NCBI GenBank assembly: GCA_037179515.1
Contig: JAXCGZ010021104.1
Coordinates: 1 to 64,000, forward strand
Direction of reading: 5' to 3'
Length of the DNA: 64,000 bases
DNA from: Halocaridina rubra
Lineage: Eukaryota > Arthropoda > Malacostraca > Decapoda > Atyidae
Below, one piece after another: positions 1-10,399 of this stretch. The notes under the pieces are model-generated. The model searched no databases, was not told the DNA's origin, and worked only from the letters and a program-made list of their open reading frames with translations. Within the stretch, counting starts at the first letter, position 1; each line of letters starts with the position of its first letter. Made by a program: the position numbers and the translations under genes.

Positions 1-18
1 AATAAAATAAATAAATAA

Positions 19-240
<222 letters not shown>

Positions 241-430
241 TTACCTAATATTATTTATCTACTTGTGCATATGGGAAAGAGCCCTACTCTCATAACTGCC
301 TGTCTCCTGCTCGGTTTCATTTATCTATTCAGTGATACTTACATTATTTTTTCTTAACACTATGAATGCAGTTAACATGTACTATTTCCTCGCTGAGCAA
401 ATTCCAGTCATCAGTACCATATAGTCATTG
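241..430 (-). mobile_element. Decayed CR1-like LINE 3' end
   Basis: The stretch is a diverged reverse-complement match to the 3' end of the CR1-like element at 10027-12890. It keeps recognisable versions of the terminal TTACCTAAT, the GGGAAAGAGCCC segment, and the region matching the last codons of the reverse transcriptase. It is much more decayed than the copies at 8835 and 58976, so it is an older insertion. Confidence 0.7.
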
Positions 431-883
431 AGATGCAACTAGCTTGCTCATGCAGTTGTACTTGTTATATACATTCTGGCAGTACTTTTGATGTCAGAGA
501 GGAGAATACAGAAATGATAATATTTTGCAAGTACATTACTTACTCTCCTTCAGTCATAACGTCTGAAGCTCCTACCCAATAGGCTTCATCTTGCATATCT
601 GAAATAGACCACAGTAGTGATGACCAGTATCAATTCCATATAATTTGCATTGCTCTGTAATGGGGATAAATTTCATGCATTTGATTCCCACTTAAAGATT
701 AGTTTGATTTTGGAGCTGACAGTATGCAGAATTGCTTCTTTATGAGCACGGTGTGAAGTCAGATTTTTTAATAATTATCTATGTGATTACTGTCCATATT
801 GTTGCTTTATTAACCTTGTCCAAATGCCCCTCTACCTGGATAATGCAAATGTAGTAATAATTTTGATCATAAAAGTTACTTAC
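431..883. other. Non-coding, nothing recognised
   Basis: Unique-looking AT-rich sequence lies downstream (on the minus strand) of the lectin-like exon. The remaining lectin exons were looked for here and not seen; they probably lie beyond the left edge. Confidence 0.5.
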
Positions 884-1072
884 CTGGATGATCCATAATG
901 TACTGGTAAACTTGCCCATGCAGATTGCCGGTAAGTTTAGCCAGCGTTGCGTTCTCAGCTTCGCAGAGAGTTTTCCAGACATACCAGGTGGACTTTTTCT
1001 CTTGCGCAAACCGCAAGCATATTGCTGGCATGCAACTTGCCTCCTGGAATTCCAGATATCCACTCGGACATA
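884..1072 (-). CDS. C-type-lectin-like domain, N-terminal exon
   Basis: Read on the minus strand, this 189-nt exon has an AG acceptor just above 1072 and a GTAAGT donor just below 884. Its open frame begins Cys-Pro-Ser-Gly-Tyr, has a Cys-Met-Pro-Ala-Ile-Cys segment, and continues through TWYVWKTLCEAENATLAKL to HGQVYQYIMDHPG. This spacing of CP-GY, Trp, Cys and A-LAKL is the first half of a C-type lectin fold. The family is mostly secreted and binds sugars or acts in arthropod immunity, but the ligand-binding half (WxD, EPN/QPD motifs) is not in the window, so sugar specificity cannot be judged. The exon starts with two bases completing a codon, which fits the phase of the micro-exon at 2171-2194. 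The other two frames are also open over part of the exon, but only this one gives the domain. Confidence 0.75.
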
Positions 1073-1179
1073 CTGAAGGTCAAAAAAGAAAAAGAATATA
1101 AATGAGTAAAATTACAATAGAATGTGAACATAAAGCTACATAAAACAAACAAGATTTAATATTTGTTTTTGTAAGTGTG

Positions 1180-1690
1180 ACACCGGGACAGGCAAAAAAA
1201 AAACTTCCCCCATTAATAAAGGCCCGGGCACGAAGAAAACATTAATATGAAGGGACAAGGCAGAGATGAGGTAATGCTACGCAAAAGAAAAGGACAGACT
1301 GAAAGAATAGTTAAGTACAGAGGACCTAGAGATATTGGCAGGATTAGGCCCTGAGATGACGATAGATCCGTTTTGAAATGAAGATAGATTATAAGAATTA
1401 AGAAAGACAGAAGGCGGAAGAGAGTTCCAGAGTCTGGTGGTAGATGGTAAGAAGCAGTCGCTGATAAGGGATGATACCTTACGGCGAAGAGAGAGTCCAA
1501 ATTAGAAGTAAGAGACGGATCATTAATGAGTCTGACTGCCTTAGATTCAAACCTATTAAGGAGATAAGTATAAGAAGAAGCACTCCAGATGCGCGAGCAG
1601 TATTCTAAGCAGGGACTGATAAGACCTTTATAGATTTTAAGTAACCGTAAAAAGTTAAAGTAATGGCAAAAGCAAAATAGTACCCCCAAT
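1180..1690 (-). mobile_element. Non-LTR retrotransposon 3' fragment, degraded
   Basis: A minus-strand frame contains LLKIYKGLISPCLEYCSRIW, then LLNRFESKAVRLIND, the typical region just after the reverse transcriptase in Jockey-like LINEs. The rest is decayed. The plus-strand edge near 1177 carries a GTGACACCGGGACAGG motif that recurs with changes at 57276 and at both arms of the palindrome at 45283-46376. It lies between the lectin exons and is clearly an intron insertion. Confidence 0.7.
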
Positions 1691-2170
1691 TTTTTGGATT
1701 GCAGATTTAGAAATTTGGATTATGTGATTCCTCAAAGACAAGTTAGAGGCTATATGGATTCCTAATATGTTGATAGAGTTAAGAGGATATATTTCATTAG
1801 TTTCGAAGACAATATCTATAAGGCTATCAGGAGGAGTAGGTGATAGAGATAGCCAGAAACTGTCTTGGAGGCATTAAATTATATAGAATGATAACATAGT
1901 GTCAAAGGTCTCTGCTCTGTCAGTAATTACTTTCTTGTTTGGTAATTCTTGCCCTGTTAAACTGTATCTGACTCAATATATCATTCTTCTTAAGAAAAAT
2001 TGTCCTTTAAAATAAAGTACGCTCTTTATAGCAATTTTAAATTCACTCTTGGACTATGATAATTGTTATTACATTTTAAAATCTTTAATTGCTCACTTTA
2101 TATGAAAGTATGCTTTAGCCTTTAGTAACATTTAAGCAAAACAGTAATTAGAAATCTTTTAATTATTTAC
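1691..2170. other. Intron-like sequence, nothing recognised
   Basis: AT-rich sequence between the LINE fragment and the lectin micro-exon. No exon, tRNA or repeat boundary was recognised. Confidence 0.45.
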
Positions 2171-2194
2171 CTGCTGAGGCAAGTCCCACGGAAA
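2171..2194 (-). CDS. Lectin micro-exon, end of signal peptide
   Basis: This 24-nt minus-strand exon is bounded by a TTTCAG acceptor and a GTAAAT donor. Spliced to the exon at 884-1072 it reads Ser-Val-Gly-Leu-Ala-Ser-Ala-Val followed by Cys-Pro-Ser-Gly. The Ala-Ser-Ala ending is a good signal-peptidase site just before the first lectin cysteine, which suggests a secreted protein. The phases fit: two bases complete a codon at the start and one base is left at the end. A second exon of exactly the same length and phase lies at 4622-4645 upstream of the decayed lectin copy, which supports both. The exon for the start of the signal peptide was not found. Confidence 0.55.
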
Positions 2195-2499
2195 CTGAAA
2201 TGATAATTTAAAATATTAAAAACTTTTATTGAAATAGACATTGAATGTCATTGCACATACATACTGATACAACAAATGGTATTTACCGTGTTAGATATAA
2301 AATGAGGTATTAAGCACAACTATTACATCTATATATACCTCAGATTCTACGTCTTTGCCTTTCTCTTGAGGAGTATTGTAAAAATGCATATGCTTCTGTA
2401 CCAACAGTGAGGTAAAAAAAAAAAAAAAAACAAAAACAGTGGAGGTATCACTATGTGCCTTCCTTGTCAAGACAAGAGGTATGAGAATAACATTTTATA

Positions 2500-3340
2500 C
2501 ATAAAGACTCAACTTCCTTGCTAGGCCTAGCAGTGCTTTTAGCTGTGAACGTTTGAATACAATGGAAGGTTTATTCTTGCTAGAGCTAGGAATACTACTT
2601 TTTGCTGAATTTTTATTTAATCTCGTGAAATAACATGTAGCACAATGCTGCTTAAAATTAACAGTCATTTTGTACTGCTTTTTTGGCAACTAGCATTACT
2701 GCTTTGTAGCTATATACATTTAAAATATTTGAAATGCATTTTTGTAGCTTTTATAAAGTTCAAGAGAAAATACATTTGCTGAAACTAGTAAATCTCTTTT
2801 GTACTGCGTTGTAATTAATCTCATTTGTTAGATTAGAAGTAATGTATTGTACTTAATTTTTATGTGAACTTTTGACATCAAGAAATATCTTTCCTGCCAA
2901 ACATACCAGTCCAGCTGTATTATATTGTTGAAACCTTTTGAAATCATGAAAATTTTTTACCTGCTGAAACTAGCAGTGATACAGTGTACTGCAGAGTTTA
3001 GTGACCATTCGAAATGAAGGGTAACATATTAACTACCAATATCAATTGCATTTAATATTACATATATAAGTAGCCTGTTTAATTCAATATCATGGATTTA
3101 ACTGCCAGTATTAGTGTTGCATATTACTGCATTTTTTATGTATTTTGGAAATTAAAGGTTACATCATCCATGCTAGAGAAAAGAGTGCTGTTTTAGACTG
3201 CCTTGTTAGCAAGCAATGTCTTGCTTGCTAACGCTAGCAGTTCTGTTTTATACGCTATTGTCATATATCATTTAGAAATCATGATCAAAAGTTTACCTGC
3301 TAAAATTAGTAGTGCTGTGTTGTACTTCATTTTTGTAGTC
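2500..3340 (-). repeat. Decayed repeats resembling the micro-exon border
   Basis: Variants of TGCTGAAACTAG followed by CAGTGCTGT and a TTGTACTGC segment recur near 2513, 2577, 2773, 2957, 3218 and 3293. Several are preceded by TTTACC, which is a splice donor on the minus strand. They look like diverged tandem copies of the micro-exon border region. None keeps a 24-nt open exon. Confidence 0.4.
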
Positions 3341-3967
3341 CTCTGAAGTTGTGACAGTTTTCAGACTAAGTTGCTTGCACCTCTTGTATTAGTTATATAC
3401 GTTATCACTGGTGATAACAACAATTGACAGTGGGAGAAACTACTAATGCCTTCACCTGGTTATTGCCCTTGATTTTAGGCGAACTAAATCTTCTTGCATT
3501 TATCAGTATACTTTGTAACATAAATTGGGACGTAACCTACTTCCCAGTATAGCTGATATTCAATGAATATTTTTCATGCAGTTATCAATAACCTATTATC
3601 CACATAACATTACGACAATTCGTATTTAGAAATATTTAAATTCTGGCTGCAGACTTTATTCTCGTTTACTAATCAATGATAACTTTAGGTAAAAAAATGT
3701 CTCTGAACAGCTTACATGAGGCAATGAATTATAAAAAAAAACGTTAGTTTATTAGAAAGTTATGTTGTAGAACGTAGCAATACGACAAATTCGTATTTTG
3801 AATGACTGGCTGCAAACATTGCTATAGTTTACTAAATAGTCTAAAGAAGACGATACATTATGAAAAAGTCGTATATGAGCATACCCTGTTGTAGAACATA
3901 ACTTCACCACTTATATGTATTTTGAAAAGCCGGCTGCAGTTTCTATAGCTTTTACTAATTGACTTAC
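3341..3967. other. Non-coding, nothing recognised
   Basis: AT-rich intergenic or intronic sequence. A small palindrome (ATCACTGGTGAT) sits near 3409. No gene seen. Confidence 0.45.
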
Positions 3968-4161
3968 CTGGATGATCCATATACTGATTACACCTGGACG
4001 TATAGAATACCTGTTCATTTAACCAATGTAGCATTTTAAGCATAACAAAATGCGTCCCAGAGACATCATTTGGCTTTTTGCGCTTTAAAGAAATAAATAA
4101 ATAACAAAAAAAGTAGACATGTGGCATGTATACAGCTTCCTGGAATTCCAAATATCCGTCT
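3968..4161 (-). pseudogene. Decayed paralogue of the lectin exon, broken by a LINE
   Basis: The minus strand reads LEFQEAVYMPHVY near the start and CNQYMDHPG next to a GTAAGT donor at the end, matching the exon at 884-1072 at both ends. In between, the cysteines and the Trp-Cys-LAKL core are lost, and an AAATAAATAA stretch has replaced coding sequence. The 5' edge (the CP-SG codons and the acceptor) is missing exactly where a LINE 3' end begins at about 4162. This is therefore a duplicated lectin exon that decayed and was interrupted, not a working exon. Confidence 0.65.
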
Positions 4162-4390
4162 TTATGCGGGGTCGCTGTTTTTGATGAGCCGCCTCCACCA
4201 GCCTCTGTCGCCTGTCATGTTAGTATCCAGGCCCTTCTCTCTCATATCCGCTGCTATGCCATCTTTCCATCTTTTCTTAGGTCTTCCATTCCTTCGTCTT
4301 CCATGTAACTCATATAATGCTTTTGTTCTAGTCATTTTCTCCTTCACTGCTCAGACACGCTTAATGCAACGAATAATAGATATTTCAGAG
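4162..4390 (-). mobile_element. RTE-like LINE 3' end fragment
   Basis: The minus strand encodes GRPKKRWKDGI, then DMREKGL, WRRLIKNSDP and a stop. This is the C-terminal tail of RTE-like LINEs, and the same motif ends the longer copy at 18681-20165. It is 5'-truncated and sits inside the decayed lectin exon. Confidence 0.8.
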
Positions 4391-4621
4391 TGAGGAGAGC
4401 TACACTAGCATTCCTGTAACTTTTTGTATGATTTCGTCAATTTTAGTACATTCTCATTCCTTGCAGTTTTAAAGCATTGTTAAAGATAAGGAAACATTAA
4501 GAAAAACGATAAGATTTGCAGTTTGATAATGATCTGTCTAATAGAAATTAAAAAAGAAAAATTTGCTAAACCAAATCATTCTAATATATTATTAAAATAT
4601 ATCTTGATATGTTATATTTAC

Positions 4622-4645
4622 CAGCTTGGTCCATTCCTAGTGAAA
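4622..4645 (-). pseudogene. Paralogous lectin micro-exon, probably inactive
   Basis: A 24-nt minus-strand segment between a TTTCAG acceptor and a GTAAAT donor. In the same phase as 2171-2194 it reads Ser-Leu-Gly-Met-Asp-Gln-Ala-Val, similar to the other copy. Its partner exon at 3968-4161 is destroyed, so it is probably a relic unless spliced elsewhere. Confidence 0.45.
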
Positions 4646-5074
4646 CTGAAAAAAATTAATGCAAGTTGTAACGATTTTTGAGTCTTGGGTACTTTATTTT
4701 ACACACAAGCAGTTATTTTAAATGTTTTTTTTTGCGTTTAAAAGTTTAGACCACTTACTGTAGCTGTAATCAACTGATATATGTCTACTTATTAAGTACT
4801 TGGTGCAGATATAGGCCTAATCATTTAGGCTTAATTTAATTTTTTCCCACGTTATTTGAGTGGGTACGCCGGAGGAATTGAAAGGGTGGTCACGAGCATG
4901 TTGAGAATTTATGAAGTGAGGGAGTGAAAAGGGTTGAGAACCACTGTGCTAGACCTATTGTACGTTTCATTAAGGCGATTATCAGAGCTTCCGCGATAAT
5001 ACCAGGTATAGTTCTTCCGAATTATGTACAGTATATTCAGTTTAAGCAACGAACGTGGTATCAAGGTAATATTA
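4646..5074. other. Non-coding, nothing recognised
   Basis: Low-complexity AT-rich sequence upstream of a TTA microsatellite. No exon or repeat family recognised. Confidence 0.4.
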
Positions 5075-5124
5075 TTAATTATTATTATTATTACTATTAT
5101 TATTACTATTACTATTACTATTGC

Positions 5125-5168
<44 letters not shown>
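5075..5168. repeat. (TTA)n microsatellite
   Basis: TTA/CTA/ATT trinucleotide repeats, imperfect in the first half and pure in the second. Confidence 0.95.
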
Positions 5169-5169
<1 letters not shown>

Positions 5170-5447
5170 GAAATCGGGCCTTTATTTTGAAATAATGATT
5201 ACATATACTTTACATTCAAACTAGTTGAGATAACATTTTGAAATATTCAAAAGAAGAACCCAGATTATTTATATTTCATATAAACAAGATAACAATATGC
5301 ATACAGGTTTTATTTAAACAAGGAAGTCAAATATTAAACAAATTTTGTTTATAGATTTTATTTCATACAGGAAGTTCATATATTACATTTTGCAATGTAA
5401 TTTGATAATTAATGGAATCACACTAGATTATTCACTTACATACAGCT

Positions 5448-5642
5448 TCAAGCTCCGGTTTTACGTCACGGACTCCCTTTTCTACCAAGGGCTAGGACGG
5501 TTGCCTTCTTGTGAAGGATTTGTTTTGGCAGATGTAATCGTTACCCTGAGTGCACGCCCTTGCTAATCTCAGACCGTGACGGGGCGCGAACCCTCGACCT
5601 GACGCCTCAAAGTCGGGGACGCTACCGCTTGAGCCACGGTGA
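5448..5642 (-). mobile_element. SINE-A, tRNA-derived, about 195 bp
   Basis: Read on the minus strand it begins with a tRNA-like head (GTGGCTCAAGCGGTAGCG as box A, GGTCGAGGGTTCGCGCC covering box B) and runs into a tRNA-unrelated body ending near ACGTAAAACCGG. Four other copies are in the window (9270, 23341, 53528, 58513). Boxes A and B are the internal RNA polymerase III promoter of such elements. Confidence 0.85.
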
Positions 5643-8034
5643 CTGCATAAATATAGCTTTAAGTAGCTTCAGTTAAAATTAAATTTCTATTTGATTATAA
5701 ATGAAAATATTCCACAATCTTAAGAAATTATATTTGAATACAAGGAGTTTTATTTTTTTACAGTAATCTGCATAAATTGAATATTATATTCGAAAATATT
5801 TATCCTAAGTGAAAGGATATCCTAAATTATAAAATTTGTAGTGATAACACTAATATACAAACTCAGGATCAAATTTATTATCGTAAGTTCATCCTTGATA
5901 ATGGATTTGGTTAGGTTATTAGGTTAGTTCAAAGTTTGTCAAGTTAGATTAGTGTAAACGAGATTATTGTAGAGTTTGGCAAGTTAGAATACTAATCAAA
6001 AGTTGAGGTGCTAATTATTCATTTGGTCCGAGAATATATATATATATTTATACGGGTATTTATAGAATTGTGAAATTAAATTTAAGCTTTAGAAAAAAAA
6101 TTAAATTCCAATTTTTAATGCTCTAGATATTACACAAAATTAACTACACAAAGGAGAAACTTTCCGTATTTGAAAAATTTAAAAATTTATTGGAAAAAGT
6201 ATAAATATATTATTTACAGTTATGAGACAAATACTAAAAGATTTTTAATCAATTGATGAAATTTCTTTTCTCTATTTTTTAGGCAATTTCAAAATTACAT
6301 AATGTTCATACAAGTAGAAACTGAAAATGTAATTTTACATTGCATAGCTTTACAATTACAAATCGCAATCTTGTTACAAAATAAATTCAAATGTTGGTCA
6401 TACATTAAATTTACAAAATCATTATAATTCCAAATATATTACTCCATACCTTTTTAAAATGTAAATTCAAATATTGGTCATACATTAAAATTAAAAAAAT
6501 CTTAATTCCAAATATATTTCTCCATACATTTTTACAATTTACAAGTTTTTTCAAACTTACCTTGCGGAAATTTTAACCTTTCCCCAATAATTTAGACACC
6601 CAAAATGCTGAAAGAAAAAATCCTAACATATCCCAAATCTCATTGGAGGTTGCATTCAAAGGTTCAATAAACAGTATATAAAAAAGTAATTAAATGAACA
6701 GACCAACCTGAATGAGCATAATGATGTTAATCTAGAATGATGCTAGTACTATTTTCTTCCATTTTCTCTCGAGAGAGGAACCAATTTGCACCTTCGAACA
6801 TATTCCACAATCTGTAAAAAAAAAAAAAAAAAAAAATCCCCAACCTAAAATTACACAATAGTCCATTTTATTTCACAAAGCGAATTTCAATGGTCATTGA
6901 TATTGTAATATTACACCTGCGTTTGGTTAGGTTAAGTATTCTCACCCCCTGCCCTATCCAGCCCTTCAAATGGGGAAAAATAAGGTTTAATACTCTTATC
7001 GTAAAGGAATTAACTATTTTTGATTACGTAAAGATTCAATATTTTCTAAATCCTCGCTGTAACTGATAATGTATTTAATTACATTAAATATCTTCAAAAT
7101 ACATTAAAATTTACAATACCACTAATGAACTAATTTATTTATTGCCTATTTATTTTCGTATTCCTTCACAGCAATGACTTGACAAGTCATTATATGACAC
7201 GATTACTAAACTATAACTCCCATACCTTCCTTATATAATAATTAAGTGAAATAATTAAATAAATTAGAGAATCGCGAACTTAAATCACCTTAGTGGAGGG
7301 AAGGAAAAAATTGGCTCATTTCATAATTTCCGGGAAATAAATACTAGTGAAAAACACTAGTGTATATCAGACTACAACCTAACCTATATCATCTCAGTGT
7401 AACAGAATAACTAAGGTAATAGCCAAATCGTAACTAGCAAATTTAGGTCTGAATAAGTAATGACCGGTAAACAGCGATAATTGAAAGGTAGATTTTAAAC
7501 ATCGCGATGGATTAGATTTACACAAAGGCGATTTTGATGATATATTTGTTTGTATTAATATATGTATTATATTAATAGCCTTGAAATACTGATAAGTCAC
7601 ATACATAGCGTTAATTATAATTAAGTACTGAATTATTACACTGCTGTACGTCAGGTTACGCAGTAATAGTTTACGGTTCCTAATCTGTCACATAATCCGT
7701 TTTTCTTGCTCTCCTGCCCCGACAGTTTAGAAATCTGGGTAGAATTTCACTTATAAATGTAATTACAGTACTATCCAAAAATTACATAGCGATCCTATAG
7801 GTGATATTTAAATTGTATTAACTCCTTCCATTATCTATTTCACAAGCAACTTTAGTACACTAAGTAGATTTATATATAACAATCTATATTTTCTGAAAAC
7901 CTTTTGCGATAACTATAAAAGAGCGCTTTAAGATCTTCGAAATCAGTGTTAAATTCCTAAGTTTTGAAGTCACCACTGCAACTTCTATTGCCAAACAAGT
8001 CAATTCGCTAATACTAGCTAATTGCATAACTAGA
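5643..8034. other. AT-rich intergenic DNA without recognised genes
   Basis: About 2.4 kb of AT-rich sequence. Reading frames are short and show no known domain. A local duplication near 6390-6540 repeats the CAAATRTTGGTCATACATTAAA segment. Poly-A runs occur near 6818. Confidence 0.5.
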
Positions 8035-8112
8035 AACCCACAATAGATCCCACTAAGGCGTTAGGAAGGGCATGCAGCTTTAATTCCCCAGTGATTTTCC
8101 ATCCCCAAACTT
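8035..8112 (+). mobile_element. SINE-B fragment
   Basis: The GGCGTTAGGAAGGGCATGCAG segment followed by TTTAATTCCCCAG is the hallmark of the SINE-B family seen repeatedly in OSBPL1A introns. Only the middle of the element remains. Confidence 0.65.
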
Positions 8113-9259
<1,147 letters not shown>

Positions 9260-9269
9260 GTGTGTGTGT

Positions 9270-9427
9270 GTCGGCAGGTCGAGGGTTCGCGCCCCGTCAC
9301 GGACTGAGGTTAGTAAGGGCATATACTCAAGGTAACGATTACATATGCCAAAACAAGTCCTTCGCAAGAAGGCAACCGTCCTAGCCCTTAGTAGAAAAGG
9401 GAGTTCGAGACGTAAAACCGAATCATT
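9270..9427 (+). mobile_element. SINE-A, 5'-truncated copy
   Basis: Plus-strand copy starting inside the tRNA-like head, at GGCAGGTCGAGGGTTCGCG (box B kept, box A lost), and ending near ACGTAAAACCG. It follows immediately after the truncated CR1 copy and a short TG run. Confidence 0.85.
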
Positions 9428-9574
9428 GAAAGCAGATTGGCAAACATAAGCTCGAGATTCTAATATATTTCAAAGGATTTTCTGCTGGGCCTCAAGGCAG
9501 GAGATCCTTGCCCACGTGCACTGTGGTTGACCCCCCCCCCAAAAAAAAATGAGTGGTGGTGGTGGTGGTAAGGA

Positions 9575-9715
9575 AATTGCGGCAACTCTTTATCCACAAG
9601 GAGCTAAGAGGAGTGATAGAGGTATATATTTGCTTCTGGGTAATATGTGTGCTTTAACTAGGTCACTCCCTTATAAGAGAGTGCTGCCATTGTATTGTGA
9701 TGACAGAAATAGATG
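9575..9715 (+). repeat. Dispersed repeat C
   Basis: Shares AAGGAGCTAAGAGGAGTGAT, GAGGTATAT and TGTGTGCTTT segments with the stretches at 29320-29435 and 49775-49893. All three end with a GTGCTGCCATTG-like segment. Type unknown; about 115-140 bp long. Confidence 0.6.
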
Positions 9716-9827
9716 AAAACATCCATTATCCTACAATTATTATCTCAAGTTTGTATCATGACATGCGCAACATGAGGAAGTTAACAACACATACAAACTA
9801 AGTACATTTTTAGATTAGAATAACTGA

Positions 9828-9961
9828 TGGTTGGAATTCGCTAAGCGAGGGAGTAGTTAGTGCTAAATGCACTCATCGTTTTAAGGACAAATAAGATAAG
9901 TATTGACTATAAAAATGTTACCCACCAAAAAGGCTCTTTCTCGTAAGTACAATGAGATAAT

Positions 9962-9962
<1 letters not shown>
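9828..9962 (+). mobile_element. Decayed CR1-like 3' end
   Basis: GGAATTCGCTAAGCGAGG followed by GTTTTAAGGACAAATAAG and a CTCTTTCTCGTAAG segment matches the last 130 bp of the CR1-like element. It runs into the CA tract at 9964. Confidence 0.75.

Positions 9963-9963
<1 letters not shown>

Positions 9964-10026
<63 letters not shown>
9964..10026. repeat. (CA)n microsatellite
   Basis: A pure CA run between a decayed CR1 3' end and the 5' truncation point of the longest CR1 copy. It may have grown from the CACA-containing CR1 tail. Confidence 0.95.
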
Positions 10027-10027
<1 letters not shown>

Positions 10028-10029
<2 letters not shown>

Positions 10030-10399
10030 GATTCACAACAGTAAGGCAGATATAGTAGCAATTACAGAGACTAAGTTGAGTGAGGACATAAACAGTGTCA
10101 CAGTTTTTCCTAAGGGCTTCAGAATACTAAGGGTCGAAAGATCTGAGAGGACTGGTGGAGGGATAGCACTGCTCATAAGTGAGAGGATTCAAGTTGAAGA
10201 GATAAACTTGGCTATAGAAAGTGAGTTCAGGGAATTTCTTGTTGCTCGCATAAATACTGGGTCAGAGAGCATTATAATAACTGTTGTATACAACCCACCA
10301 AGGAACCAAAATAGGCTTGAAATTTATGAGGAAAGTCATATAGGTACGATTGAAGTCATAAACTCAGTTGTTAACATGGCGCGGGAGAAAAAAATGTAG
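10028..10399 (+). pseudogene. CR1 endonuclease, N-terminal part, frameshifted
   Basis: The frame from the truncation point reads RIHNSKADIVAITETKL, the first conserved block of LINE endonucleases with the catalytic Glu, and continues to a TAG at 10397. The frame is broken in an A-run (about 10386-10392). Slipping by one base joins it directly to the next reading frame, which continues with RILIMGDFNH. The true start codon and any first open reading frame (the RNA-binding ORF1 protein) are missing. Confidence 0.8.
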
